This document shows, in pieces, positions 55,805 to 64,000 of a stretch of 64,000 bases of DNA. The stretch is from Gp6-AA40 sp035647075. Lineage in GTDB: Bacteria > Acidobacteriota > Vicinamibacteria > Vicinamibacterales > UBA2999. Numbering within the stretch: the stretch's first letter is position 1; each line of letters begins with the position of its first letter. The DNA is taken from positions 1 through 64,000 of the forward strand of contig DASROF010000035.1 in NCBI GenBank assembly GCA_035647075.1. Direction: 5' to 3'. The position numbers and the translations under genes are program-made. The notes under the pieces are model-generated. The model saw only the letters and a list, made by a program, of their open reading frames with translations, had not been told where the DNA came from and did not search any database.

Positions 55805-57160
55805 ATGAGTCGTCTCGTTGCCCTCCTCGCCGTGATTCTGCTGGCCCTTCCGCTCCGGGCCCAGTCACCTGCCCCTGCGGCGTCTGGTTCGGCGCCACTG
55901 CAGGTGCCTGTCCGGCAGTTCCAGCTGGCGAACGGTCTCAACGTCATCCTGCATCAGGACAAGACCGTACCTGTCGCGACCGTCAACATCTGGTATCACG
56001 TCGGCTCGGCCAACGAGAAGCCGGGGCGAACGGGCTTCGCGCATCTGTTCGAGCACCTGATGTTCGAGGGCTCCAAGCACGTCAAAGAAGGACAGTTCGA
56101 CACGCTGCTCGAGAGCGCAGGCGCGACCAACAACGCATCGACGTCGAACGACCGGACCAACTACTTCATTGACGTGCCGATCAACGCACTCGACCTTGCG
56201 TTGTTCCTCGATTCCGACCGAATGGGGTTTCTCCTCGACGCCATGCCGCCCGAACAGGTCAACAGCCAGCGCGACGTCGTCAAGAATGAACGGCGCCAGA
56301 GCTACGAAAACCGTCCGTACGGCATGGCCTCCATCGAGATCGACAAGATGCTCTGGCCGACGAATCATCCGTATCACTGGCCGGTGATCGGGTACATGGA
56401 GGACTTGACCGCCGCAACTCAGACAGACGTCGTGGAGTTCTTCAAGAAGTACTACGTGCCCGCCAACGCCAGCCTCGTCGTCGCCGGTGACATCGACTAC
56501 GACAAGACGCGAGCCACGGTCGAAAAGTGGTTCAGCGACGTGCCGGTCGGCGCAGCAGTCGAACACGTCAAAGCGCCAGCGGCCAGCCTGGACAGCGTCA
56601 AGCGGGCGACGCTCACCGATCGGGTGTCGCTGCCGCGTCTGTATCTCGCCTGGATCACCCCTGCGCTCTATGCGCCCGGCGATGCAGCGTTGGATGTGGT
56701 GTCTCAGGTCCTGACCGGCGGCAAGAACTCGCGTTTGTATAAGCGGCTGGTCTACGACACGCAGATTGCTCAGGACGTCTCGGCGTACCAGGCGTCAGCC
56801 GCGCTCGGCAGCTCTTTCCAGATCATCGCCACTGCCCGCCCCGGTCACACCGTCGCGGAATTGCAGAAAGCAATCGACGAAGAACTCGAGAAACTGCGCA
56901 CCTCACCGCCTGACGGACGGGAGGTCCAGCGTGCCCTCAACCAGATCGAGGCGTCCTTCTATCGCCGTATGGAACGTGTCAGCAGCAAAGCCGACCAGCT
57001 GAACGCGTATTTCTTCGCGGGCAAGCCACCTGACTGGTTTGCTCAGGACCTGGCCCGCTACACCTCGTTGACCGCGGCAGACGCGCAGGCGGCGATCGTT
57101 CGCTGGCTGCCCGCTGGTCATCGCGTGGAACTCATCGTCCAACCGGAGGTGAAGCGATGA
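55805..57160 (+). CDS. M16 family zinc peptidase (catalytic subunit)
   Basis: A 451-residue exported pitrilysin-type protease. The signal peptide is LVALLAVILLALPLRAQ. The inverted zinc motif HLFEH is at residues 80-84 (FAHLFEHLMFEGS), with the third ligand Glu in KNERRQSYENRPYG near 160. The C-terminal M16_C domain has 'PRLYLAWITPALYAPGDAALDVVSQVLTGGKNSRLYKRLV'. An AAGGAG site precedes the ATG. It overlaps the next gene (ATGA), which encodes a related subunit lacking the zinc motif, as in mitochondrial processing peptidase and other paired M16B enzymes. It probably degrades peptides in the periplasm. Confidence 0.9.
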   Translation: MSRLVALLAVILLALPLRAQSPAPAASGSAPLQVPVRQFQLANGLNVILHQDKTVPVATVNIWYHVGSANEKPGRTGFAHLFEHLMFEGSKHVKEGQFDTLLESAGATNNASTSNDRTNYFIDVPINALDLALFLDSDRMGFLLDAMPPEQVNSQRDVVKNERRQSYENRPYGMASIEIDKMLWPTNHPYHWPVIGYMEDLTAATQTDVVEFFKKYYVPANASLVVAGDIDYDKTRATVEKWFSDVPVGAAVEHVKAPAASLDSVKRATLTDRVSLPRLYLAWITPALYAPGDAALDVVSQVLTGGKNSRLYKRLVYDTQIAQDVSAYQASAALGSSFQIIATARPGHTVAELQKAIDEELEKLRTSPPDGREVQRALNQIEASFYRRMERVSSKADQLNAYFFAGKPPDWFAQDLARYTSLTAADAQAAIVRWLPAGHRVELIVQPEVKR

Positions 57161-58593
57161 ACCGCGCGGCTTCTCTTATAGCGGTCCTCGCACTGGTTTG
57201 CAGCTGTTCCCGGCCGCCTGAACCTCCCGATCGCTCGAAGCCACCCGCACTGGGGCCCGCGCCGGAACTGAAGCTGCCGCCGATTCAAAAGACCACGCTC
57301 GCGAACGGGCTGCCGGTACTGCTGGTGGAGTCACACGAGGTGCCGCTCGTGCAGGTCAACCTCGTGATCCTCACCGGCAGCGCCGATGATCCAGCCGACA
57401 AATTCGGTGTCGCCAGTCTCACCGCGGCAATGTTGGATGAAGGCGCCGGTCAGCGAACCGCACTGCAAATTGCTGACGACGTCGAGTTCCTCGGCGCCGA
57501 GCTCGAAACGAGCAGCTCGTTCGACGCATCCGCGGTGCGACTCAATGTGCCGTCGGCACGGCTGGCGGCTGCGCTGCCGATCATGGCGGACGTGGCACTG
57601 CGGCCGACCTTTCCGCAGGCGGAGCTCGATCGCCTCCGGCAGGAGCGGCTGACCACCCTCATCCAGGCCAAGGACGACGCTGCGCAGGTTGCGCCGCTGG
57701 CGTTCTCGCGGGTCGTCTTCGGCGGCACACACCGATATGGCAGGTCAGCGATGGGCACCCCCTCCACGCTGAAGGCATTCACGACGATGGACCTCCGAAC
57801 ATTCCACGCGTCGATGTATCGACCGTCGAGCGCAACGCTGGTGGTCGCCGGGGATGTCCGCGCCGACGTCGTGTTGCCGCTTCTGGAGAAGCAGTTCGGT
57901 GGCTGGAACGCTGCGGCCGCGGCCGACCGCGCTGTGGTGCCTTCCTCGCCGCAGCTGACCGAACGGCAGGTGACGATCGTCGACATGCCAGGAGCCGAGC
58001 AGTCGCAGGTGCGCATCGGCTGGGTCGGCGTACCGCGGTCCACGCCGGACTACTTCACGCTGCAGGTGTTGAACACCATTCTCGGCGGCTCGTTCACCTC
58101 GAGGCTGAATCAGAATCTCCGCGAGAAGAACCAGTTCACCTACGGCGCCAGCTCGCGGTTCGACATGCGTCTGGCGGCCGGTCCCTTCTTCGCCGGTGCC
58201 GGCATCCAGACCGACAAGACCGCCGACGCGCTACGTGAATTCTTCAACGAGCTCGCCGCGATCGGCTCACCGGTAAGCGCCGACGAACTCACCAAGGCAA
58301 AGAACTACGTCGCACTCGGGTTTCCCAGTGAGTTCGAGACCATTCAGGATCTTGCGTCGCATATCGAGGAGATGGTCGTCTACAAGCTGCCCGGCGACTA
58401 CTTCTCCCATTACGTCGCCAACATTCAGGCCGTCACAGTGGCCGACGTGCAGAAGGCGGCGGCGACGTACATTCAGCCTGGCAAGTTCGCCGTCGTCATC
58501 GCCGGCGACCGCAAAGCGATCGAGGCTGGCGTCCGCGGCCTGAAGCTTGGCCAACTCCGGATCCTGAGCGTCGAGGAGGTGATTGGCTCGTGA
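57157..58593 (+). CDS. M16 family peptidase-like lipoprotein (non-catalytic partner)
   Basis: A 478-residue M16 homologue. The signal peptide ends in a lipobox (LALVCSC, Cys about 15-17). At the place of the zinc motif it reads GVASLTAAMLDEGAG instead of HxxEH, so it cannot bind zinc. The Arg/Tyr substrate-binding region near the C-terminus is retained ('GGSFTSRLNQNLREKNQFTYGASSRF'). It is coupled to the catalytic subunit by an ATGA overlap and is followed by a DinB gene with a GTGA overlap. The pair likely works as a heterodimer tethered to the membrane by this lipoprotein. Confidence 0.88.
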   Translation: MNRAASLIAVLALVCSCSRPPEPPDRSKPPALGPAPELKLPPIQKTTLANGLPVLLVESHEVPLVQVNLVILTGSADDPADKFGVASLTAAMLDEGAGQRTALQIADDVEFLGAELETSSSFDASAVRLNVPSARLAAALPIMADVALRPTFPQAELDRLRQERLTTLIQAKDDAAQVAPLAFSRVVFGGTHRYGRSAMGTPSTLKAFTTMDLRTFHASMYRPSSATLVVAGDVRADVVLPLLEKQFGGWNAAAAADRAVVPSSPQLTERQVTIVDMPGAEQSQVRIGWVGVPRSTPDYFTLQVLNTILGGSFTSRLNQNLREKNQFTYGASSRFDMRLAAGPFFAGAGIQTDKTADALREFFNELAAIGSPVSADELTKAKNYVALGFPSEFETIQDLASHIEEMVVYKLPGDYFSHYVANIQAVTVADVQKAAATYIQPGKFAVVIAGDRKAIEAGVRGLKLGQLRILSVEEVIGS

Positions 58594-59087
58594 GCGTGAC
58601 AATAGAGTTTGCACAGCTCCTTGCGTACTCCGACTACGAGCGTCAGAAATGGCGCGACTGGATTGCCGCCGATCCGACACGACTGTCGATCGTTCTGCAG
58701 CCCGGCGGCCGATTCCCGACGGCGGCGGAACTTCTCGATCACATCTTCTTAGTGGAACGTCGCCATCTGTGCCGGCTTCAAGGCTCGACACCGCCCGAAG
58801 AAACGGGTGTCCCGCCGGGGGATTGGCGGCGTCTGTTCGAGTACGCGGATCTCGTGCGCGCGGATTTCCGCCGTTACGTATCGGACCTGACCAACATCGT
58901 TGCCGACGGCACGCTCACGTGGAACGCCATCGGGATCGGGCCCGTGACACTGTCGCGGCGCCGGCTCGTCACGCACGTATTCCTGCACGAGGTCCGGCAC
59001 CTCGCCCAACTGGCGGGGGCGGCGCGGGCAGCGGGCATCGCGCCACCCGGCAACCACGATCTCTTTCTGTTTGAAGGCTTCGCTTAA
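58590..59087 (+). CDS. DinB-family putative metal-dependent hydrolase/transferase
   Basis: A 165-residue four-helix-bundle protein of the DinB superfamily. Potential metal ligands are His in ELLDHIFLVERRHL near 50 and the two His of HVFLHEVRHLAQLAG near 130-138. It lacks the YfiT-specific motif of the gene at 10272, so the function is less clear; DinB members include thiol-dependent transferases. The GTG start overlaps the M16 lipoprotein stop (GTGA). Its last four bases overlap the convergent asparaginase-like gene. Confidence 0.78.
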   Translation: MSVTIEFAQLLAYSDYERQKWRDWIAADPTRLSIVLQPGGRFPTAAELLDHIFLVERRHLCRLQGSTPPEETGVPPGDWRRLFEYADLVRADFRRYVSDLTNIVADGTLTWNAIGIGPVTLSRRRLVTHVFLHEVRHLAQLAGAARAAGIAPPGNHDLFLFEGFA

Positions 59088-59566
59088 AGAGGCTCGAACA
59101 CGCCGGTCTCGCGGTTCTTCCGCACCTTGTCCCACGCGAAGTGCTGTCCGTTCATGGCGATGTAGACGCCTGGCGGCAGCACCTGCGCGAACGAGAGCGC
59201 GCTTCCCAGGTTGAAGAGCCCGTCCGAGCTGCCGAACGCGTAGGGAATCATCGCGCCCGTGATGACGATCGTCTTGTGCTGCACGCCGGCGGCCAGTGCG
59301 CGCGCGGTCTCGACCATCGTATCGGTGCCGTGAGTGATGACAATACGCTCTTCGGAGGATTGCACGCAGTTCCGGACAATAAGCTGGCGATCCGCATCCG
59401 TCATCTCGAGGCTGTCGACCATCATCAGTGTCCGCACGGTCACATCCACTTGCGAGCGGCCGAGGCGGAGCATCTCCGACAGGTGCGTATCCTCGAACGA
59501 GAGCACACCGCGGATCTCGTCGTAGGTCTTATCGAACGTGCCGCCGGTGACGAAGATGCGAATCAT
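59084..59566 (-). CDS. Short asparaginase-like protein (N-terminal domain only)
   Basis: A 160-residue protein made of just the N-terminal domain of type I/II L-asparaginases (normally about 330). The first catalytic Thr is in IRIFVTGGTFDKTYDE (Thr at about residue 7-9) and the second Thr/Asp pair in VITHGTDTMVETARAL near 77-82. The small C-terminal domain that completes the active site across the dimer is missing, with a clean stop after GVFEPL. Independent proteins of this size exist in other bacteria, so it is probably functional rather than truncated. The 'SSDGLFNLGSALSFAQVLPPGVYIAMNG' block is intact. Confidence 0.8.
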   Translation of the reverse strand: MIRIFVTGGTFDKTYDEIRGVLSFEDTHLSEMLRLGRSQVDVTVRTLMMVDSLEMTDADRQLIVRNCVQSSEERIVITHGTDTMVETARALAAGVQHKTIVITGAMIPYAFGSSDGLFNLGSALSFAQVLPPGVYIAMNGQHFAWDKVRKNRETGVFEPL

Positions 59567-59617
59567 CTGATTTCAACCGCGAAAAACGCGAAGCGCAGCT
59601 TTCACCCGTGACCTCCG

Positions 59618-59707
59618 TCATCTCCGTTTCCTCGCTGAGCGCAGCATGTCACCCACCAGCCACGCGACAATCAGCGCCAGCACGAGGATGACGACGACGC
59701 GGGCCAT
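59618..59707 (-). CDS. 29-residue single-span membrane microprotein downstream of the symporter
   Basis: A reverse-strand ORF from ATG (59707-59705) to TGA (59620-59618). It encodes MARVVVILVLALIVAWLVGD followed by MLRSARKRR: one hydrophobic helix and a positively charged tail, which predicts an N-out/C-in orientation. It begins three bases after the symporter stop, so it is likely translated by coupling. No family is recognised. Together with the microprotein upstream of the symporter it brackets the transporter gene. Confidence 0.55.
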   Translation of the reverse strand: MARVVVILVLALIVAWLVGDMLRSARKRR

Positions 59708-59710
59708 CCG

Positions 59711-61405
59711 TCAGGCCGTACGTCGAGGTGACGTGAACAGACTGACGATCAGGCCGACGATGACCACGGCGACGGCGCCCGTGACGTTGTGCCACAGGAA
59801 GGCGACGTCGGTGAACCGCGCGGCCAGGCCGACGCAGACCATGCCGGCGACCAGACCGACGAACGCACCAGCCGGCGTCGCACGGCGAAAGCCGATCGCG
59901 AGGATGAACACGCCGAGAATGGAGCCGTAGAAATACGACCCGAAGCGGTTCACAACCTCGATGAGCGACCCGAGCTCCGCGGCCCAGATCGCCACGCCGG
60001 TCGCGAACAGTCCCCAGAACCCGGTGGCGACCCGGGAGACACGCAGGTAATGCCGATCGTCCGCAACCGGCCTGACAAAGCGGCGATAGAAGTCGATGAC
60101 CGTGGCAGTCGACAGCGCCGCCAGCTCTGCGGAGATCGTCGACATCGCCGCGGCAAAGATTGCGGCGATCAAGAGACCGACGATGCCGATCGGCATGTGT
60201 GTGGCGATGAACGTCGGGAACACGTAGTTGACGTCGCTGTAGGCGGCGTCGCCGGTGACCTCGCGAACAAGGGACAGTGCCTTGCGGCGCACCTCGCGTG
60301 CCTCCGCTTCCCGCATCTTGAACTGCTGCGAGGCCGCTGCCCGCAGAGGCTCGTCTCCCGCGGTTTCCGCGCGTGCGATGCCGGCGGCCGCCGATGCCCG
60401 TGAGGCGGAGACTTCCTCGAACTGACGTTCGAGCGCCCTGTACTCCGCCGCACGTGGTCCCTCGACCATCTCGCGCTCGTGCACTTTGTTGAAGAGCATC
60501 GGCGACGGGGTGAACACGTAGAAGACGAACATCAGCACGCCGACGAGGAGCACCAGCGCCTGCAACGGAATCTTCCAGTAGGCGCTCATCAGCAGCGAGT
60601 CTTGAGCCTCGACGACCGATTTCGTCGTCAGATATCGCTGCACCTGACTCTGATCCGTACCGAAGTACGAGCAGAAGAGAAAGAACGCGGCAATGGTCCC
60701 CGACCAGAACGTGTACTGATTTGTGAGGTCGAACGAGAAGTCGAACGTCTGCATGCGGCCGGTCGATCCGGCGATCTTCAGCGCCTGCAGTACGCCGACG
60801 TCCTGCGGCAGGTTCATAATCAGCACCACGACTGCCGCAATGAGGCCGCCGACGATGAGAACCATCTGCTTCACGTCGGTCCAGGTCACTGCCTGAACGC
60901 CGCCGAACATCGTATACACCGCGGTTGGCAGCGCGATCAGCAGCGCCGTCGTGGTCACGTTGAGACCGAGGACGACGGCCAGCACCACGGCAGGTGCGGA
61001 GATCACCACTCCCAGCGACATGCTGCGCGAGACCAGGAACAGGAAACTGGTCAGCGCGCGCGTCTTCGCGTCGAATCGCTGCTCGAGATACTCGTAGGCC
61101 GTGTAGATCTTCGCGCGGTGAAAGAACGGCACGAGCGTCATCGACAGGACGATCATCGCGAGCGGCAGCGCGTAATAGAACTGCAGAAAGCGCATGCCAT
61201 CGGCATATCCCTGGCCGGTGGTGCCGATCATCGTGATGGCGCTCAACTGCGTAGCCATCACCGACAGACCGACAGCCCACCACGGCAGGCTGCGCGCCCC
61301 GAGAAAGTACCCCTCGAGCTCGTGGCTGCGCTTGGTCATGCGCAACCCGTCCCAGATCATCCAGGTGAGATAGACGCCGATGACCACCCAGTCAATCGGG
61401 TGCAT
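59711..61405 (-). CDS. Sodium:solute symporter (SSS/SLC5 family)
   Basis: A 564-residue secondary transporter. The start DWVVIGVYLTWMIWDGLRMTKRSHELEGYFLGARSLPWWAVGLSVMATQLSAITMIG, TM2 'TAYEYLEQRFDAKTRALTS' and 'GGVQAVTWTDVKQMVLIVGG' (the SSS signature region) are typical. Later 'FCSYFGTDQSQVQRYLT' and 'AIFAAAMSTISAELAALSTATVIDFYRR' are conserved sodium-site helices. An unusual hydrophilic insertion rich in Ala/Glu/Arg (about residues 305-390, 'AAEYRALERQFEEVSASRASA' and on) separates two helices. The substrate is unknown (sugar, amino acid or carboxylate). The ATG overlaps the stop of the upstream microprotein by one base. Confidence 0.92.
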   Translation of the reverse strand: MHPIDWVVIGVYLTWMIWDGLRMTKRSHELEGYFLGARSLPWWAVGLSVMATQLSAITMIGTTGQGYADGMRFLQFYYALPLAMIVLSMTLVPFFHRAKIYTAYEYLEQRFDAKTRALTSFLFLVSRSMSLGVVISAPAVVLAVVLGLNVTTTALLIALPTAVYTMFGGVQAVTWTDVKQMVLIVGGLIAAVVVLIMNLPQDVGVLQALKIAGSTGRMQTFDFSFDLTNQYTFWSGTIAAFFLFCSYFGTDQSQVQRYLTTKSVVEAQDSLLMSAYWKIPLQALVLLVGVLMFVFYVFTPSPMLFNKVHEREMVEGPRAAEYRALERQFEEVSASRASAAAGIARAETAGDEPLRAAASQQFKMREAEAREVRRKALSLVREVTGDAAYSDVNYVFPTFIATHMPIGIVGLLIAAIFAAAMSTISAELAALSTATVIDFYRRFVRPVADDRHYLRVSRVATGFWGLFATGVAIWAAELGSLIEVVNRFGSYFYGSILGVFILAIGFRRATPAGAFVGLVAGMVCVGLAARFTDVAFLWHNVTGAVAVVIVGLIVSLFTSPRRTA

Positions 61406-61494
61406 CAGGAAAACGCTTCCTGGAGAAGATAGAGCGCTGCGAGCACGGCGACCCAGGTGACGAGCACGCGGACGTAGGCGGACCGAATCTTCAA
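61405..61494 (-). CDS. 29-residue single-span membrane microprotein between argH and the symporter
   Basis: A reverse-strand ORF with a TTG start (61494-61492) overlapping the argH stop (TTGA), ending at TGA (61407-61405), which overlaps the symporter ATG by one base. It encodes (M)KIRSAYVRVLVTWVAVLAA followed by LYLLQEAFS: a basic N-terminus and one hydrophobic helix. The fit between two neighbouring genes, with no spare base, argues that it is real. No family is recognised. A role as a small subunit or assembly factor for the symporter is inference. Confidence 0.6.
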   Translation of the reverse strand: MKIRSAYVRVLVTWVAVLAALYLLQEAFS

Positions 61495-62945
61495 AGGGCG
61501 CCGCTCCGCGTTTTCAGCTGCTCGGCCGCGCGGGCGATGGCACTGCGCCTCTCGTCCAGCCATCTGCCATCGATTGTCAGCTGTGCGCGGGAAGCCTGAA
61601 GCCCCCGCGCCGTCTCTGCCGGCGCCGGGCCACCCGTCGTCGTCCGGACCTCCACAAAGTGCCGGGGGCTCATGATCTCGGCGATCTGCGCGTCCGAGTA
61701 TTGCAACGGCACACCCAGTAGATCGCCGGACACCGATGACAACATCGCACCGAGCGGCGCATCCGGTCGTTCACGCTTGGCCTGCTGCAGCCGCGCGGCG
61801 ATCGCGTGCGCAGTCGTAAACGGGACGCGATGCGTGCGCGCCAGGTGATCCGCCAGTTCCGTCAGCGTGGTGCCACCTTCCGCGGCTCGCGCCTCGAGGC
61901 GTGCGACGTTGAGTTCAGCGCCGCGCAACGCCGCCGCCACGAGCGTCACCGCCCGCACCGCATCGCGGAACGCCGACGCCACCAGCGGCTGCAGATCGTC
62001 CTCGGTATCGACGATGTCGCCGAACGGCGTGTTATGGACGACCGCGACAATCGCGGCGGCCTGGCCCGCCGCCTTGCTTGCAATCGCGCGCGCGTGTTCG
62101 AGCGCCACCGGATTGCGCTTCTGCGGCATGATGCTGCTCGCCTGCACGAACCCATCCGCAAGCCGCAGATAACCGAACTCCACGGTGCACCAGAGCAGCA
62201 GGTCCTGGACGACGCGGCCGAGCCCGACGAGCAGCACCTGCGCCGCGGCGACGCTTTCCAGCAGGTAGTCCACGGTCGCGATGCTGCCGTAGGTGTTGCC
62301 CGTTGCCCCGTCGAACCCGAGCAGCGTCGCCGTCAGCTCACGATCGATCGGAAAACCGCTTCCGGTAATCGCGCAGGCGCCGAGCGGACTGCGATTGGTC
62401 GTGTCGTAGGCGGCCCGCAGCCGCCTGGTGTCGCGCTCGAGCTGCTCGATCACCGCGAGCAGATAGTGGGCGACGGTGGTCGGCTGTGCCGGTTGGGTGT
62501 GCGTGTGCGCCGCAAAGATCGTCTCGCGATGACGCTCGGCAATGTCGCACAAGGTTCCACGTAGTTCGAACGCCGCCGCACAGAGCATCAGCAGATGCTC
62601 GCGCAGTCGCACCCGGTACATCGTCATGTCGACGTCGTTGCGGCTGCGAGCGGTGTGCAGCCGGCCGGCCGTTTCCGCTCCGCACGCGTCGACGAGCAGA
62701 CGCTCGACGAAGAAGAACAGGTCCTCGCAGGAACCGTCGTATGGCGTGCGCCGGATGTCGGACAGCGAGATGCGGTCGAGCGCCCCGCGCAGCGTCTGCG
62801 CATCACCTGGAGTGATGATGCCGCGGTCGGCCAGCATCACCAGGTGCGCATAGTGGATGGCCATCAGCGGCCCGAGGAACAGAGTCTTGGCGTCCTCGAA
62901 GTTGTCGTTGAGGACTTGCGACACGTACTCCGGGTCGAACGGCAC
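61491..62945 (-). CDS. argH: Argininosuccinate lyase
   Basis: A 484-residue fumarase/aspartase-superfamily enzyme that splits argininosuccinate into arginine and fumarate. Family motifs are 'GRLHTARSRNDVDMTMYRVRLREHLL' near 95-120, 'AAHTHTQPAQPTTVAHYLLAVIEQLERD' near 145 and the signature ASSIMPQKRNPVALEHARA near 270-288 with the catalytic Ser. The GTG start at 62945 has TATACT six bases upstream, a leaderless arrangement. No other arginine gene is in the window. The stop overlaps a TTG-started microprotein gene. Confidence 0.93.
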   Translation of the reverse strand: MPFDPEYVSQVLNDNFEDAKTLFLGPLMAIHYAHLVMLADRGIITPGDAQTLRGALDRISLSDIRRTPYDGSCEDLFFFVERLLVDACGAETAGRLHTARSRNDVDMTMYRVRLREHLLMLCAAAFELRGTLCDIAERHRETIFAAHTHTQPAQPTTVAHYLLAVIEQLERDTRRLRAAYDTTNRSPLGACAITGSGFPIDRELTATLLGFDGATGNTYGSIATVDYLLESVAAAQVLLVGLGRVVQDLLLWCTVEFGYLRLADGFVQASSIMPQKRNPVALEHARAIASKAAGQAAAIVAVVHNTPFGDIVDTEDDLQPLVASAFRDAVRAVTLVAAALRGAELNVARLEARAAEGGTTLTELADHLARTHRVPFTTAHAIAARLQQAKRERPDAPLGAMLSSVSGDLLGVPLQYSDAQIAEIMSPRHFVEVRTTTGGPAPAETARGLQASRAQLTIDGRWLDERRSAIARAAEQLKTRSGAL

Positions 62946-62951
62946 GCCCGC

Positions 62952-62957
62952 AGTATA
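62952..62957 (-). promoter_or_regulatory. -10 hexamer of argH
   Basis: On the reverse strand TATACT is followed by six bases and then the GTG start of argH. No Shine-Dalgarno and no -35 match is present. Confidence 0.55.
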
Positions 62958-62971
62958 GCGCTCTGAAACCA

Positions 62972-63037
62972 GTTGGCTCGTTGGCTAGTTGAGTGTTCGC
63001 GGCTACGAACGATCTCACTATCCAACGACCAACCGAC
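62972..63037. repeat. 'gttggctcgttgg' inverted word repeat upstream of argH
   Basis: The left arm 62972-62999 (GTTGGCTCGTTGGCTAGTTG, then AGTGTTCG) and right arm 63006-63037 (CGAACGATCTCACTATCCAA, then CGACCAACCGAC) are imperfect inverted copies around a six-base loop. It lies between the DUF5916 gene stop and the argH promoter. Confidence 0.65.
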
Positions 63038-64000
63038 TCACGGGTTCAGCCAGTAGGCGAGCTTGACGAGGATCGTGTTGGTTGAGGGCGTCGAGAACAC
63101 ATCGGCGTAGTCGCGGCCGAAGCGGAAGGTGCCGTCCGGAGCAAACTGTTCGCGCCCCTGCTGCCAGACGACAAACAGCGTCGAGCCGGGCTTGAATTCC
63201 CAGCGCATGACGTTCGTCGTGCGGAACGAGAGGAAGCGGAAATCCGGGTTGCCGCCGTAGGCGATCGGTGCGTACCGATTCTCGTAGCGCAGCGCCCGGC
63301 CGTTGACCAGCTCGCGGAAGTTCTCGTAATCGCCCGCCGAGATGAACGGCTGCGCGTAGATCTGCAGCGAGAGGGTCGGCGTCAATGTGTAGTTGACGCG
63401 GGTCGTCATCGAGGTCGTCGTCTGATTGAGGTGGCCGAAGACGTAGTGCGTCCCATCGTCGCGGTTGACGGCTCCCACCCATTGCGAGTCCTCGATGTTC
63501 TTGTTCATCGAGATGCCGAATTCCGTGGACAGCGCCGCGGTTGGCTTCACCGTGACGCTGGGTCCCAGGCCCCAACTGTGGCCGTGCCCGTCTGAGTAAA
63601 AGTTGTCGTCCAGCCCGAACCGCACACGCTTGCGGCTGTCGGTGCTCAGATAGTGCCAGTAGCCACCACCGTTATTGGTGTATGCGCTCGGCCCGCCGCG
63701 GGTGAAGCGGTCATCGATATTGCGCGCGTTGACGTTGACGCCGAAGCCGGTGTTCCAGTTGTTCTGGAACGACCAGTGCGAGTTGATGTTCCCGCCAAAG
63801 CTGATTCGGTCGCCGTCGAAATTGTGTGACTGCCAGTGATTGAAGTTGATGTTCTTGGTCCGCACGAAGCGACCCGGCTTCTCCCACCGCATCTGCAGCC
63901 ACGCGAATGCGCTGATCACATCAGCCCGCTGGAGGAATCCGAGATCGTTGACGTCGAAACCCGGCGTCTTGTACATGCCGGTGAAGTTGAACCGGGTCCG
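63038..64000 (-). CDS. DUF5916-type outer-membrane protein, C-terminal part (runs off the window)
   Basis: At least 320 residues of the C-terminal end of a larger gene whose start is beyond the right edge. The visible part is a beta-barrel-like domain with amphipathic strands ('RISFGGNINSHWSFQNNWNTGFGVNVNARNIDDRFTRGGP', 'GLGPSVTVKPTAALSTEFGISMNKN') and the phrases 'NYTLTPTLSLQIYAQPFISAGDYENFREL' and 'FRFLSFRTTNVMRWEFKPGSTLFVVWQQGRE', which are typical of DUF5916 proteins. It ends in LAYWLNP. Full-length members normally start with a carbohydrate-binding family 9-like domain. The role is unknown, perhaps in surface polymer handling. Confidence 0.75.
   Translation of the reverse strand, partial: RTRFNFTGMYKTPGFDVNDLGFLQRADVISAFAWLQMRWEKPGRFVRTKNINFNHWQSHNFDGDRISFGGNINSHWSFQNNWNTGFGVNVNARNIDDRFTRGGPSAYTNNGGGYWHYLSTDSRKRVRFGLDDNFYSDGHGHSWGLGPSVTVKPTAALSTEFGISMNKNIEDSQWVGAVNRDDGTHYVFGHLNQTTTSMTTRVNYTLTPTLSLQIYAQPFISAGDYENFRELVNGRALRYENRYAPIAYGGNPDFRFLSFRTTNVMRWEFKPGSTLFVVWQQGREQFAPDGTFRFGRDYADVFSTPSTNTILVKLAYWLNP

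Noticed and set aside
59084..59566. Truncated asparaginase pseudogene
   Set aside because: The frame is intact with a clean stop, both catalytic Thr regions are present, and stand-alone proteins of this size are known.
59649..61283. 544-codon frame overlapping the symporter on the same strand
   Set aside because: It is a frameshifted shadow of the symporter with low-complexity Arg-rich translation; the symporter helices are in the other frame.

Overview
The window is GC-rich chromosomal DNA from a Gram-negative bacterium, most likely an acidobacterium of the Vicinamibacteria type. This placement is inferred from gene content, not from a marker gene. The pointers are two large Oar-like TonB-dependent receptors with carboxypeptidase-regulatory-like N-termini, three tandem secreted proteins built from the same domain, a bacillithiol pathway, winged-helix/TPR regulators, a DUF5916-type outer-membrane protein and monomeric isocitrate dehydrogenase. 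No tRNA, rRNA, CRISPR array, prophage or insertion sequence was seen.

Layout. 1-4 kb: 5' part of a GcvT-family gene, a DoxX protein and two tandem PYROXD2-like flavoproteins. 4-9.3 kb: three overlapping secreted beta-sandwich proteins. 9.3-12.7 kb: GNAT, a YfiT-like thiol transferase, an orphan microcompartment shell protein, a MerR regulator and ThiO. 12.8-19.2 kb: a TonB receptor with a companion exported protein, divergent from a histidine kinase/response regulator pair. 19.3-22.6 kb: two envelope proteins, then metK behind a structured leader RNA. 22.6-25.2 kb: modABC with a divergent HTH-TOBE regulator. 25.2-31.9 kb: hisIGDCBHFA, preceded by a promoter, a histidine-rich leader peptide and an attenuator. 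31.9-35.8 kb: ATPase, MFS, SDR39U1-like and VOC proteins. 35.9-38.9 kb: bacillithiol genes bshA and bshB1 behind a FAD oxidoreductase. 39-44.2 kb: penicillin acylase, a winged-helix/TPR regulator and a PilT-like ATPase. 44.4-49.5 kb: a second TonB receptor with a copper-monooxygenase-like, cytochrome-c-like TPR lipoprotein. 49.7-55.8 kb: ada, purEK, monomeric icd, a Kbp-like LysM protein and a decayed VOC gene. 55.8-64 kb: an M16 peptidase pair, DinB, a short asparaginase, a sodium:solute symporter flanked by two 29-residue microproteins, argH, and the 3' end of a DUF5916 gene.

Expression signals are unusually readable. Eleven genes that head transcription units have a -10-like hexamer 5-7 bases before the start codon and no Shine-Dalgarno, which suggests common leaderless transcription. 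The his operon carries a classical attenuator whose leader ORF is itself nearly leaderless. metK has a leader with three helices, a possible pseudoknot and an overlapping terminator; I cannot assign it to a known SAM riboswitch class.

Intergenic DNA is marked by two kinds of repeat. One is short 'word' tracts, often as inverted pairs, with a different word at most sites. The other is a palindrome family around GTCCGCCT-AAGGCGGAC. A copy of each type has entered a coding region, in the penicillin acylase spacer and in the hisB N-terminal extension.
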